Assembly: GCF_019916085.1 (NCBI RefSeq)
Contig: NZ_CP049834.1
Coordinates: 1,626,501-1,690,500, forward strand
DNA length: 64,000 nucleotides
Direction of reading: 5' to 3'
Source of the DNA: Aquirufa lenticrescens
Lineage (GTDB): Bacteria; Bacteroidota; Bacteroidia; Cytophagales; Spirosomataceae
This document shows, in pieces, positions 16,478 to 26,217 of the stretch. A model generated the notes under the pieces. The model had not been told where the DNA came from, searched no databases, and worked only from the letters and a program-made list of their open reading frames with translations. Within the stretch, counting starts at the first letter, position 1. Each line of letters begins with the position of its first letter. The position numbers were made by a program, and so were the translations under genes.

Positions 16478-19231
16478 ATGTACCGGATCTTGTTTTTTCT
16501 TTTTGTTTCGCTGTCGACGATTGCTCAAGTTCCCAGAATGATTGAGGTTAGAAACAATTGTATCAACCAATGCAATAATTGTACAGATGCGCCTGCCGGA
16601 ACGGTATTCGAAATTCGGGATGTGTATCCGGCGAATGCGACCTATTTGTGGGATTTTGGAGAGGCGGGTGCAACCTCTAATGCAAGAACTGGAGTGTATC
16701 AATATTGTAATCCTGGAACGAAGAAAGTTTCCTTGACAGTGACATCTGGCGGTACAACCACCGTTTATGGACCGCAGGATGTGAAAATTGGAGCCTTGCC
16801 TGATTTTATTTTGGGTAAAGATGCAAATGACACGACCCTAATGATTTGTAAAGGTGATCCGGTGGTGTTGAATGCGTTTGGGACTGTTTCTAAGCCCGCA
16901 TTTCCGATAGGTGTTTCCTGGTTTCCGAAAGGTCAGACGACGGATACTATTCGCGTCTCGGAATCAGGATGCTATTCGGTAGTTGTTACAGACTTAAGTT
17001 CAGGTTGTGCAGCAGAGGCTAAAATGGAGGTGAAGATTTGTGGGGAGAAGCCGAAGGCAGGAGGAGAAGATGGTTGGAATTTTGGCACTAATGTTTCTTT
17101 GAAATTTACGGGTGGATCATCCACTCCCACGGCAGCTAGAGGTCCCATGAGAACTCCGGAGGGGGTGGCTAAGATGACAGATGAGAACAATGATTTGATA
17201 TTCTATACCAATGGTTCTAGGGTCTATGCGAAGGATAATTCCTTGGTCGCGCAAGGACTTAATGGGGACACAACCCAGATTCAAGGGGTCGCTATTCTCC
17301 CCAAAACGACTTGCAAAGGCTGTCAAGCAGAGTACTACATTTTTACGATGCGCAGGAATGCCGCTGGACAAAACCAAGTGTATTACAGTATTTACGATCG
17401 AAAACTGAATGGGGGAAAGGGCGGAGTCTCGATTAAAAATCAATTTCTGAGTCCGGCTCCTGCGGCAGAGCGATTGGGTATTGCGGTAGGTGGCGGGGAT
17501 TATTATTGGCTACAAACCCAAGACATTGATTCCACCATTTTGCGAACGTTTAAAGTGTCCAAAGCGGGCATTTCAGCCCCTATCGAATCGAGTGCAAAAA
17601 CTCCTGTAAAGGGACCAACGGCATCCTCCCATTTTTCTCGGGATGGCAAAGTATTAGCTATCGCCTACGTTAGTCCACCTTCGAATCAGGTAGATATCTA
17701 TGATTTCGATGTGGCTACTGGAAAAACCACCTTTAGGTACCGAATTCCGTTAGCGAATAGTCCTTATGGGGTGGAGTTTTCGGCAGATGGTAAAATAGTG
17801 TATGCCTCAGTGAATGCAGGTCCTAATGCCCAGATTTGGCAGTATTCCATTGCATCAAAAGATTCAAGTGCCATGCAAAAGTCGAAGAGTCTCTTGTGGT
17901 CTGGTCCAGGAAAAATAGGGGCTCTTCAGGGAGATCCTTCCAGCGGTTCGATTATTTATGCGGCCTTTCAGGGGAGTTCGAGTTTAGGCAAAATTGTGAA
18001 TCCGGACATTTCGCTAAAGGACTCCACGCGGACGGTTAGGGCATCTTTTGTTCGGAATGGATTGAATCTAGGGACTGGAACTACGAGTGGTTTGGGCTTG
18101 CCTTTGTCCATTGTACTAACGCCAAAGCCTTCTTCGACGCCTAGTATTCAACAAAGTTGCGATGGGACCACCTATCACTTCAAAGTGAGTCAGGATCTGT
18201 GTGACCCCATTAAGAATGACCGCTTGGATTGGAAAATTTACCGAAGCACATTAGATCCTACGCGGAATGCAGATGGTTTATTAGTTCCATTGAATCCAGC
18301 GGGAACCTTGCTCTATTCCTATACAGGTACCGAAATGACCTATGAATTTAAGCAAGCGGGAGATTACGTGGTCACGGTGGCTATTAGTAATGCGTGTTTG
18401 ACGAATTATATGCTAGACGCATCCGCTTACCATGTGGAGTTATTGGATCCTTTTGTCCTGCCCACCAGTTATACCTTTATCTGCAAAGAGGATGGGCGAA
18501 TTGGGCCTACTTCGGTCCCTCCAGTTGCCGCATTTACGTATCAATGGAGTACGGGAGAGTCGTCTCGTTTTATTACTGTGCCTAAGCCGAGCGGAAATTA
18601 CACCTTAGAAATTAAGGAGGAGGCCTCTGGTTGCTCCATAAAAAAGGAAACCCAGGTGAATTTTACGACGAATCCTTTGGCCGTGAAAAAGGCTGATGGA
18701 ATTATTTGTAATGATCAACCGCTATCCCCTTATATCGTTCCTATTACCCCAACACCTTCGAATTTGCAGGTTTCTTGGCAGGCTAATCCGGGAATTGTGT
18801 CGGGTTGGAATTCAAAAGATTTACAAATTAATCGCAGTGGAATCTATCCGTTTACCTTGCGAGATAGCGATGGCTGTGAGCTAAAAGATAGCGTGAAAAT
18901 TGATGATAAGTGTGACGCAGTGTTGATCGCTCCTACCGTATTCACCCCGAATGGAGATGGGCATAACGATGTATTTGAGCCTTCCTACAATTGGAATGAG
19001 CTGAATTCGACCTATCCTAAGTCGAGAACAAAAGTGCTTTCCTTAGAGATTTACAACCGTTGGGGGGAACAATTATATAGCACGAAAGGGCCTACTTTTG
19101 CCTGGGATGGTATGTATAATGGGGCCAAAGTTCCTCAAGAAACATACGCCTATATCATTCGCTACCAAGCGATCGATTATCCGGAAAAGGGAGTGCAGGA
19201 AAAACGCGGTGCGGTGGTCGTTGTATATTAA
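16478..19231 (+). CDS. Large secreted protein with PKD-like domain and type-B T9SS sorting domain
   Basis: A 917-residue surface protein. Signal peptide MYRILFFLFVSLSTIAQ is followed by a Cys-rich start and a PKD-like strand set (YLWDFGEAG, about residues 40-90), a beta-propeller-like middle with SRDGKVLAIAY and SADGKIVYASV (about 370-460), further Ig-like repeats, and the CHU_C / gliding-motility type-B terminal domain: PTVFTPNGDGHNDVF, EIYNRWGEQLY and FAWDGMYNG. It should leave the cell by type IX secretion. I start at ATG 16478 for the signal peptide; a TTG ten codons earlier is less likely. Its stop overlaps that of the PurF-like gene by 4 bases. Confidence 0.9.
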   Translation: MYRILFFLFVSLSTIAQVPRMIEVRNNCINQCNNCTDAPAGTVFEIRDVYPANATYLWDFGEAGATSNARTGVYQYCNPGTKKVSLTVTSGGTTTVYGPQDVKIGALPDFILGKDANDTTLMICKGDPVVLNAFGTVSKPAFPIGVSWFPKGQTTDTIRVSESGCYSVVVTDLSSGCAAEAKMEVKICGEKPKAGGEDGWNFGTNVSLKFTGGSSTPTAARGPMRTPEGVAKMTDENNDLIFYTNGSRVYAKDNSLVAQGLNGDTTQIQGVAILPKTTCKGCQAEYYIFTMRRNAAGQNQVYYSIYDRKLNGGKGGVSIKNQFLSPAPAAERLGIAVGGGDYYWLQTQDIDSTILRTFKVSKAGISAPIESSAKTPVKGPTASSHFSRDGKVLAIAYVSPPSNQVDIYDFDVATGKTTFRYRIPLANSPYGVEFSADGKIVYASVNAGPNAQIWQYSIASKDSSAMQKSKSLLWSGPGKIGALQGDPSSGSIIYAAFQGSSSLGKIVNPDISLKDSTRTVRASFVRNGLNLGTGTTSGLGLPLSIVLTPKPSSTPSIQQSCDGTTYHFKVSQDLCDPIKNDRLDWKIYRSTLDPTRNADGLLVPLNPAGTLLYSYTGTEMTYEFKQAGDYVVTVAISNACLTNYMLDASAYHVELLDPFVLPTSYTFICKEDGRIGPTSVPPVAAFTYQWSTGESSRFITVPKPSGNYTLEIKEEASGCSIKKETQVNFTTNPLAVKKADGIICNDQPLSPYIVPITPTPSNLQVSWQANPGIVSGWNSKDLQINRSGIYPFTLRDSDGCELKDSVKIDDKCDAVLIAPTVFTPNGDGHNDVFEPSYNWNELNSTYPKSRTKVLSLEIYNRWGEQLYSTKGPTFAWDGMYNGAKVPQETYAYIIRYQAIDYPEKGVQEKRGAVVVVY

Positions 19232-21144
19232 TACGCGCGAACCTCGATACCTTTCATAAAATTCACAAAGGCTTTATTCACTACTTGGTTACCACCCGGT
19301 GTAGGGAAGTTACCCGTGAAATACCAATCGCCTAAGTGATCCGGGCAGGCTACATTCAAATTCGCTACCGTTTGATAAACGATCGAAAGTTCTGCTTTTA
19401 GGCCTTTTGGACGCACAATTTCAGCGATTTTATTGGAGATTTCTTCGTCTGTGAACGGCGCATAAATCGCTTTGACGAAGTTTTCTTCCGCGGCAGTTCC
19501 ATTTTCTAGGGCGTTCAAGCAACGTAAATTCACTTCGTCTAAAATGTTTTCTAAGCCGCGTTCTTGCAAAAGAGCTAAAGCAGCACGGAAGGCAACGAAT
19601 TCCTTCATTTTCGACATATCGATACCGTAGCAATCTGGGTAGCGAATTTGTGGAGCAGAAGAAACGATAACGATTTTCTTAGGGGATAATTTATCCAATA
19701 ATTTCAGGATACTTTTTTCCAGAGTGGTTCCGCGAACGATGGAATCATCGATAATGACCACTGAATCGACTTCTTTATGGATAACCTCGTAGGTCGTGTC
19801 ATACACGTGCGCCACCATATCGTCGCGTTGATCATCAGAAGTGATGAAAGTACGCACTTTTACGTCTTTGGAAATTAACTTTTCCACCCGTGGGCGGAAG
19901 GTCAGTAATTCTTCTAATTCTTCTTCGAAAAGGATGCCTTCCATGATGGCATTCTTACGTTCTTTGGCCAAATGGTCCTCTAAGCCATCAATCATTCCTA
20001 AAAAGGCAGTTTCTGCCGTGTTAGGGATGTACGAGAATACCGTATTCTTCAGGTCGTGATTAACTTCACTCAAAATTTGAGGAATCAATAGCTGGCCTAG
20101 TTTTTTACGCTCGTGGTAGATATCTGGATCGGATCCGCGTGAGAAATAGATGCGTTCGAATGAACAGGATTTTTGCTCCAAACGGTCGATGAAAGGTACT
20201 TCTTTTACATTACCATCTATGTCAATGATCAGGGCATGGCCCGGAGTAATCTCCTTGATTTGATCGTAGGCGCAGTTGAAGGAGGTTTTAATCGCTTGCT
20301 TTTCAGAAGCCACCACCGCTACTTCCTCATCTACATAATAGTAGGCTGGACGAATTCCCGCAGGGTCACGCGCCACAAAAGAGGCGCCATAACCGGTCAT
20401 TCCTACCATCGCATATCCACCATCAAAATCTTTGCAAGAACGCTCTAAAACGCGTTTCAAGTCAATTTCTTGGGCAATGATGTCAGATAATTCTGGGTTC
20501 TCGTATTGGTCTTTGTATTTGCCAAATTGGCGTTGATTCTCTTCGTCTAAAAAGTGACCGATCTTTTCCATCACGGTAACCGTATCCACTTTCTCTTTCG
20601 GGTGTTGACCTAGGGAAACCAATTTATCGAATAAATCGTCCACATTCGTCATATTGAAATTACCCGCCATGACGAGGTTACGGCTTCTCCAATTGTTTTG
20701 ACGCAACATCGGGTGGCAGTTTTCGATCTCGTTTTGACCGTGCGTTCCGTAGCGCAAGTGTCCTAATAGCACTTCACCCGTGAAAGCGACATTTTCTTGC
20801 CACCAGTCTGCGTCGTGAACGGCATCAATGCCAGTTTCGCGCTTGACGGATTTTGCGAGTTTGTGTGCTTTTGCGAATTTCTTATTGATTTTTCCAAAAA
20901 TATCTGCCACTGCTTGCGGCTCTACCGAACGGTATCTGGAAATGTAACGATGCCCTGGTTTTACGTTGATTTTGATGTTTGCCACCCCGGCTCCATCTTG
21001 TCCCCTGTTGACTTGCTTCTCCATCATCAGATAAAGTTTGCCGAGGCCGTAAGTAGGGGAATTGTATTTGTCTAAGTAGTACTGAAAAGGCTTTCGTAGG
21101 CGGATGAGGGCAATTCCGCATTCGTGCTTAATAGAATCAGACAT
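19228..21144 (-). CDS. PurF-like amidophosphoribosyltransferase, long form
   Basis: A 638-residue class-II glutamine amidotransferase fused to a phosphoribosyltransferase domain, the layout of PurF, which makes phosphoribosylamine in purine synthesis. The nucleophile is Cys9 in HECGIALI, so eight residues ahead would have to be removed, as in the Bacillus-type PurF. RGQDGAGVA and GHLRYGTHG mark the glutaminase, and VVIIDDSIVRGTT is the PRPP loop. It is over 100 residues longer than usual PurF, with added sequence between those two glutaminase motifs and in the middle. It may be a paralogue rather than the main PurF. Confidence 0.8.
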   Translation of the reverse strand: MSDSIKHECGIALIRLRKPFQYYLDKYNSPTYGLGKLYLMMEKQVNRGQDGAGVANIKINVKPGHRYISRYRSVEPQAVADIFGKINKKFAKAHKLAKSVKRETGIDAVHDADWWQENVAFTGEVLLGHLRYGTHGQNEIENCHPMLRQNNWRSRNLVMAGNFNMTNVDDLFDKLVSLGQHPKEKVDTVTVMEKIGHFLDEENQRQFGKYKDQYENPELSDIIAQEIDLKRVLERSCKDFDGGYAMVGMTGYGASFVARDPAGIRPAYYYVDEEVAVVASEKQAIKTSFNCAYDQIKEITPGHALIIDIDGNVKEVPFIDRLEQKSCSFERIYFSRGSDPDIYHERKKLGQLLIPQILSEVNHDLKNTVFSYIPNTAETAFLGMIDGLEDHLAKERKNAIMEGILFEEELEELLTFRPRVEKLISKDVKVRTFITSDDQRDDMVAHVYDTTYEVIHKEVDSVVIIDDSIVRGTTLEKSILKLLDKLSPKKIVIVSSAPQIRYPDCYGIDMSKMKEFVAFRAALALLQERGLENILDEVNLRCLNALENGTAAEENFVKAIYAPFTDEEISNKIAEIVRPKGLKAELSIVYQTVANLNVACPDHLGDWYFTGNFPTPGGNQVVNKAFVNFMKGIEVRAY

Positions 21145-21174
21145 GGAAACGTGGGGCTATTTTTAAATCAAGCC

Positions 21175-21203
21175 CAAAATTAGCCAAAATAAATGACCAA
21201 CAA
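21175..21203 (-). promoter_or_regulatory. Promoter of the PurF-like gene
   Basis: On the minus strand TTG (21203-21201), an 18-base spacer and TAATTTTG (21182-21175) match the Bacteroidota consensus. The -7 element lies about 30 bases before the ATG at 21144. Confidence 0.7.
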
Positions 21204-21228
21204 GCTGATTTTTTTATTTTTTTATCGA

Positions 21229-22689
21229 CTATTTCCAAAGGATTGTCAAGACCGCTGGGAATAAGATAGATGCGATCAAAATCGCTGTTAATAATCCGTA
21301 AGAGTAGATTTCAAGGGAAGTCAAACCCTTCCAAAGATTCGATTTTTCGCTTGATTTTTTGAAATACATTTGGAACGGAATTTTCAAATAATAAAAGAGT
21401 GAAATGGCCGTCACTATAATGGCTACAAGGAGTAAAACCAGCAGACCTATAGAGGTCGTCATTTCATAATTTGACCACAATAAACTGAAGTAGGTCATTT
21501 TCGCAATAAAGGTTCCGGCTGGTGGTAATCCCACTAAGGCCACTAGTCCTGTGAGTAAGAAAAAGGAAGGCAAGGGTTTCTCAGAACCCAGCCCAGCAAA
21601 AGACTTCACTTCGTCCGCTCCGACTTCGTCGATCAGATAAAAAACCAATAGGCTGGCAATGCTATACAAGAAACCGTAAAAAAGAATCGCATCTAATGCC
21701 TGAATAGGTTGGAAGAACCAAGCCATCGCAAGGAAACCACCGTGCGCGATGCTGGAATAGGCGAGGAGGCGTTTGGTGTTGTTTTGGCCTAAAGCTCCTA
21801 AATTACCTACTAACAGGGTCAGGACGGCTAAAACGGCTAATTCATTCACAAAAGAAACCGGTAAAGCAGGTAACAAGCGCACGCCCACAAAGGCTATCGC
21901 TAGCTTAGGTGCGGTCGAAATCCAAGTCATCCAAGAAGCCGGTAAATTCTCCATGACGTCTGGATTCCAGGGATGAAAAGGCGCCCAAGACATCTTAAAC
22001 AACAATCCCACGGCAAAAAGTCCCAAAGCAAAACCACGCAAATAAGGATCAGCCACCGAAATACCTCGCGAGAAATCTACACTCGTAAAATCCAAGGTAC
22101 CTGTTAGGCCATACAGAAGAGAAATTCCGTAGATAAACAGTGCTGAAGATCCTAAGCCGAATAAAATATAGGGCAAGCTAGCTCGAGATGACTCTTTTCG
22201 AAGACTCACTAACACATAAGTCCCCATCGACATGAACTCAATCGACAAGAATAAACTGAGGGCATTTGAACTTAAACTGCTCAGTAAGGCACCTAATAAA
22301 ATGGAAAGAAAACCGGTCAGTTCTTCGAAGCTGAGGGATTTTTTGTGGATTTGGTTCATCAAAATGAGCAAAAATCCAATCCCTAAAATCAGCGTATTGA
22401 TGGCATTCGATCCTAAATTGGCTTCAAACAAGCCGGAGGCAAAGGAGCCGGTTGAACCTAGTTCAGATCGTTGAAAGCTGAGTGATAAGGCTAACAAAAG
22501 GGGGATTTGGCAGGTGAAATAGCGCCATGAGGTGCTAAATCTTTCTGTTTTGCCATGTAAAAATAATTCAATCAATAGACTAAATAAGATCGTTCCCGCC
22601 ACGATCAATTCAGGAATCGCTAGGTGTAATCCGGCCGTGATGGACTGGATTCTTTCTGCGAGCTGAGTGATGTTTGTGAACGATGACAT
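21229..22689 (-). CDS. nuoN: NADH-quinone oxidoreductase subunit N-like membrane protein
   Basis: A 486-residue protein with about 14 membrane helices and the proton-pump family features of NuoN: FLSIEFMSMGTYVLVSL, FKMSWAPFHPWNPDV, KRLLAYSSIAHGGF and LVGLPPAGTFIAKM. The Lys and His residues in these helices form the proton path of complex I. Other nuo genes are not in the window; instead it follows uvrA by 8 bases on the same strand. It may still serve complex I from a remote locus, or another antiporter-like complex. Its expression probably depends on the uvrA promoter. Confidence 0.85.
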   Translation of the reverse strand: MSSFTNITQLAERIQSITAGLHLAIPELIVAGTILFSLLIELFLHGKTERFSTSWRYFTCQIPLLLALSLSFQRSELGSTGSFASGLFEANLGSNAINTLILGIGFLLILMNQIHKKSLSFEELTGFLSILLGALLSSLSSNALSLFLSIEFMSMGTYVLVSLRKESSRASLPYILFGLGSSALFIYGISLLYGLTGTLDFTSVDFSRGISVADPYLRGFALGLFAVGLLFKMSWAPFHPWNPDVMENLPASWMTWISTAPKLAIAFVGVRLLPALPVSFVNELAVLAVLTLLVGNLGALGQNNTKRLLAYSSIAHGGFLAMAWFFQPIQALDAILFYGFLYSIASLLVFYLIDEVGADEVKSFAGLGSEKPLPSFFLLTGLVALVGLPPAGTFIAKMTYFSLLWSNYEMTTSIGLLVLLLVAIIVTAISLFYYLKIPFQMYFKKSSEKSNLWKGLTSLEIYSYGLLTAILIASILFPAVLTILWK

Positions 22690-22697
22690 GGTTAAAA

Positions 22698-25526
22698 TTA
22701 CAGTTTTTGGCTTAAATAATGAGCGGTCGGGTTGTTTTTCAGGCCTTTCATCTCCTCGGGAGTACCTTGGAAGGTAATATAGCCCCCATTTTCGCCTCCC
22801 TCCGGACCTAAATCAATGATGTGGTCAGCGCATTTAATCACCTCCATATTGTGCTCGATGATCACTACCGAATCTCCTTGTTCCACTAAATCATTCATAG
22901 CCTTTAACAGCTTTTTAATGTCATGGAAGTGAAGACCCGTGGTAGGTTCGTCAAATATAAATAAGGTTTTGCCTTTGTTCGGGTTCCCTTTGCCTAAAAA
23001 GCTGGCTAATTTCACGCGCTGCGCTTCGCCGCCCGAAAGCGAGTTCGAAGATTGTCCTAATTTGATGTAGCCCAAGCCTACTTGGAAGAGCGGATCGATT
23101 TTATCAGCAATGCGCGGTTGTTTATCGCGGAAGAACTCCACTGCCTCTTCGACGGTTAAATCGAGGATTTCTGAGATATTTTTATCCTGGAATTTGACGT
23201 CCAAAATTTCCTGCTTAAAGCGCGAGCCTCCACAAGATTCGCACGGCAGCTTGATGTCTGCCATGAATTGCATTTCAATGGTGATTTCTCCCTCTCCTTG
23301 GCAAACTTCGCAGCGTCCACCTTCTACGTTGAAAGAGAAATGGGCGGGTTTGTAGCCACGCGCTTTAGCCACGGGTAATTCCGAATACAAGGCTCTGATC
23401 GCATCGTAGGCCTTAATATAGGTCACGGGATTCGAGCGAGACGATTTGCCGATCGGCTGTTGATCGACCATTTCGATACTCGCAATTTTGTTTGTACTAC
23501 CTTTAATTTCGCGGAATTTACCGGTTTCCTCTGTGCCTTGTTGCAATAAACGAAGCATCGCCGGGTACAAAATTTTCCGTATCAACGTTGATTTTCCAGA
23601 GCCACTGACGCCCGTCACGACGGTCATAATGCCTAATGGGATCGCGACGTCTACATTCTTTAAATTATTCTCTGAAGCACCCGTAATTTCGATGTGGGCC
23701 AAAGGCTTGCGTCTAAAGTAGGGCACCTCGATTCGATCCTGGCCACTTAAGAAACGCAAGGTATGGCTGTCGGTAGTTTTGTCCGCCAAAGCCTCTTTTA
23801 AATTCCCTTGAAAGATCAAATTGCCACCGTGGCGTCCTGCCTCCGGACCGATGTCAATAATCTGATCCGCTGCACGCATCACTTCTTCTTCGTGTTCCAC
23901 GACGATGACCGTGTTTCCCATCTCTTTCAACATCAACAAGACCGAAATCAATCGTTCTGTATCCCGTGGATGCAAGCCGATGCTCGGTTCATCTAAAATA
24001 TACATCGAACCTACCAGGGCGCTGCCTAGTGAAGTCGCTAATTTAATGCGTTGAAATTCGCCACCGGATAAGGTCGAGCTGAGGCGATTTAGTGTCAAAT
24101 ACCCTAAGCCCACTCGGTCCATATATTCCAAGCGGTTGTTTATCTCGATTAAAATACGTCTAGAAACTTGTTGGTCATGTTCGTTTAGCTCCAATTTTTC
24201 GAAGAAAGCCTTCGTTTTTGATAAGGGCCAAAGCACCAAATCAACTAAGGATGTGCCCGCAATCTTAACATAACCCGCATCCATCCGCAAACGCGAGCCT
24301 TGGCATTCCGGGCAATTTGTTTTGCCACGGTAACGCGAAAGCATCACCCGGTATTGGATTTTATAGGTCTCTTTTTCGAGGTGGTCGAAGAATTGAGTCA
24401 GTCCCGCAAAATACTTATTCCCAGTCCATAATACTTTCTTCTCCGCCGCACTTAAATCCTTGTAGGGACGGTGGATGGGAAAATCGAATTGTACCCCATT
24501 ACGTAATAGGGGACTTAACCACTCGCTCATTCGCTCACTTCGCCAAGGGGCAATAGCTCCTTCGTAGATTGATAAGTCGTGATCAGGGAAAACCAAATCC
24601 GGATCTAAACCCAGCACTTTTCCGTATCCCTCGCAATTACGGCATGCGCCGTAGGGATTATTGAAGGAGAACAAGTTTAAACTCGGCTCCTCAAAAACCA
24701 TCCCATCCAATTCGAATTTATTCGAGAAGACATCCCTTTTCCGTCCCTCGATTTCAATCCAACAAACGCCTTCTCCTTCGAAATAAGCTGTTTGTACCGA
24801 ATCACCTACGCGGAATTGCGTTTCTTCGTCTTCTTTTTTAGAGACCAAACGGTCGATCAAAATCGCGATTTCGGCAGGTTTTTTCGCGAGCTTTTGTAAA
24901 TGAGCCGAATCCTCCACTAATTCCTCCAAAGCAATAATCTCTTCTTGGAATTTTAGACGGGAATAGCCTTTCTGGATAAGTAATTGACATTCGTTTTCTA
25001 GGCTTCTGTCTTCGTGGTGAACGAGCGGAGCTAGAATAAGCACTTTCTTGCCATCGTTTTGGGCAATAAAATCTACAATATGGGAGACCGAATCTTTGCG
25101 TACTTCCTGTCCGGAAACCGGAGAAATGGTGCGGCCAATGCGGGCAAAAAGTAATTTTAAATAATCGTAAATCTCCGTCGTAGTACCGACAGTGGAACGC
25201 GGGTTCTTTGTGTTGACCTTTTGTTCAATCGCGATTGCCGGAGAAACACCTTTGATATAATCCACCGCTGGCTTTTCCATCCGCCCCAAGAATTGGCGTG
25301 CGTAGCTGTTGAGGCTTTCCACGTACATTCTTTGGCCCTCTGCAAAAAGCGTATCGAAAGCTAAAGACGACTTCCCGGATCCCGACAAACCTGTGATGAC
25401 AACAAGTTCATTTCGCGGAATTGCCACATCCACTCCTTTCAAATTGTGCACGCGCGCACCTTTAATGATGATATGCGTTTTCGGATCACAATTTTCGATG
25501 TTATGCTTAGCCTGTGGGGAGTTCAT
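22698..25526 (-). CDS. uvrA: Excinuclease ABC subunit A
   Basis: A 942-residue DNA damage sensor of nucleotide excision repair. The first Walker A is GLSGSGKSSLAFDTLFAEG and the second GVSGSGKSTLI, with signatures LSGGEFQRIKLA and LSGGEAQRVKLA. Zinc-binding pairs are visible (CRNCEGYG, CPECQGSR, CEVCQGEGE, CESCGGSR). I start at ATG 25526 (MNSPQAK) since the frame extending to 25649 adds 41 residues unlike UvrA. Divergent from a small envelope protein with only 43 bases between, and followed by nuoN after 8 bases. Confidence 0.97.
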   Translation of the reverse strand: MNSPQAKHNIENCDPKTHIIIKGARVHNLKGVDVAIPRNELVVITGLSGSGKSSLAFDTLFAEGQRMYVESLNSYARQFLGRMEKPAVDYIKGVSPAIAIEQKVNTKNPRSTVGTTTEIYDYLKLLFARIGRTISPVSGQEVRKDSVSHIVDFIAQNDGKKVLILAPLVHHEDRSLENECQLLIQKGYSRLKFQEEIIALEELVEDSAHLQKLAKKPAEIAILIDRLVSKKEDEETQFRVGDSVQTAYFEGEGVCWIEIEGRKRDVFSNKFELDGMVFEEPSLNLFSFNNPYGACRNCEGYGKVLGLDPDLVFPDHDLSIYEGAIAPWRSERMSEWLSPLLRNGVQFDFPIHRPYKDLSAAEKKVLWTGNKYFAGLTQFFDHLEKETYKIQYRVMLSRYRGKTNCPECQGSRLRMDAGYVKIAGTSLVDLVLWPLSKTKAFFEKLELNEHDQQVSRRILIEINNRLEYMDRVGLGYLTLNRLSSTLSGGEFQRIKLATSLGSALVGSMYILDEPSIGLHPRDTERLISVLLMLKEMGNTVIVVEHEEEVMRAADQIIDIGPEAGRHGGNLIFQGNLKEALADKTTDSHTLRFLSGQDRIEVPYFRRKPLAHIEITGASENNLKNVDVAIPLGIMTVVTGVSGSGKSTLIRKILYPAMLRLLQQGTEETGKFREIKGSTNKIASIEMVDQQPIGKSSRSNPVTYIKAYDAIRALYSELPVAKARGYKPAHFSFNVEGGRCEVCQGEGEITIEMQFMADIKLPCESCGGSRFKQEILDVKFQDKNISEILDLTVEEAVEFFRDKQPRIADKIDPLFQVGLGYIKLGQSSNSLSGGEAQRVKLASFLGKGNPNKGKTLFIFDEPTTGLHFHDIKKLLKAMNDLVEQGDSVVIIEHNMEVIKCADHIIDLGPEGGENGGYITFQGTPEEMKGLKNNPTAHYLSQKL

Positions 25527-25569
25527 TTTACAAAAATATCCTTTAATTTTGGTAATCAATTTAAGCCAA

Positions 25570-26139
25570 ATGAAAAAACTACTTTTATTCTTTTCACTCC
25601 TGACTTTTGTCGGAGTTTCTGAGGTATTTGCACAAGAACCGGTGGTCATTAAAGAGGAAGGAGCAGAAGGAGATCTGGATGTCGAAAAAGACGTGCGTGA
25701 TTTGCCTTTTCGTCAAAGATTGAATTTTGGAGGAGGTATCAGCGGTTTAAGTTTCGGAAATCCGACCAGTATCGGGGTTTCGCCTATGGTGGGTTATTCG
25801 CTGACGAATAATGCGATTGTGGGGGTGGCTTTGACATACCAGTATTATTCAGATATGTTTAGAACATATAATCTGTTAGGGGAGCGCCTATTTATACGTC
25901 AGCATGTTCCTGTATTGAATCAGTTGATTGGGCAAGGATATTTAATAGGTCAGATAGAAAACTTCCATACTCCGGCAAATAGCCTAGGTCCAGATTACTC
26001 CAATCCAGTCTTGGTAGGCGTAGGGATCGGCTCTAAAATCGGGCTAAATTTCAACGTGATGTATGACCTAAATTACACTTCTGGACGCTCTCCGTATGGC
26101 TCAGCGCTAGTTGTCCAAATTGGCGGATTCTTCTTTTAA
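25570..26139 (+). CDS. Small outer-membrane-type beta-rich protein, unknown function
   Basis: A 189-residue protein with signal peptide MKKLLLFFSLLTFVGVSEVFAQ, an acidic linker (about 23-45) and a mature part of alternating glycine/aromatic strands (LNFGGGISGLSFGNPTSIGV, NAIVGVALTYQYY) ending VVQIGGFFF. The terminal Phe and strand pattern suggest a small eight-strand barrel in the outer membrane. I recognise no named family. The ATG at 25570 is chosen because it begins the signal peptide. A TAATTTTG -7-like element lies at 25544-25551 without a clear TTG upstream. Confidence 0.65.
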   Translation: MKKLLLFFSLLTFVGVSEVFAQEPVVIKEEGAEGDLDVEKDVRDLPFRQRLNFGGGISGLSFGNPTSIGVSPMVGYSLTNNAIVGVALTYQYYSDMFRTYNLLGERLFIRQHVPVLNQLIGQGYLIGQIENFHTPANSLGPDYSNPVLVGVGIGSKIGLNFNVMYDLNYTSGRSPYGSALVVQIGGFFF

Positions 26140-26170
26140 TTTTTAAAACAATTTTACCCCTTTATCAGTC

Positions 26171-26200
26171 TTGTATATCAGGTAGAATTTCTTAATTTCG
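26171..26200 (+). promoter_or_regulatory. Promoter of nrdB
   Basis: TTG (26171-26173), a 19-base spacer and TAATTTCG (26193-26200) differ from the Bacteroidota consensus by one base. It ends 17 bases before the nrdB ATG. Confidence 0.55.
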
Positions 26201-26217
26201 AGTTCAATTAAATTTAT

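Noticed and set aside
25309-25569. N-terminal extension of the small envelope protein, overlapping uvrA
   Set aside because: A signal peptide begins exactly at 25570; the extension is antisense to uvrA.
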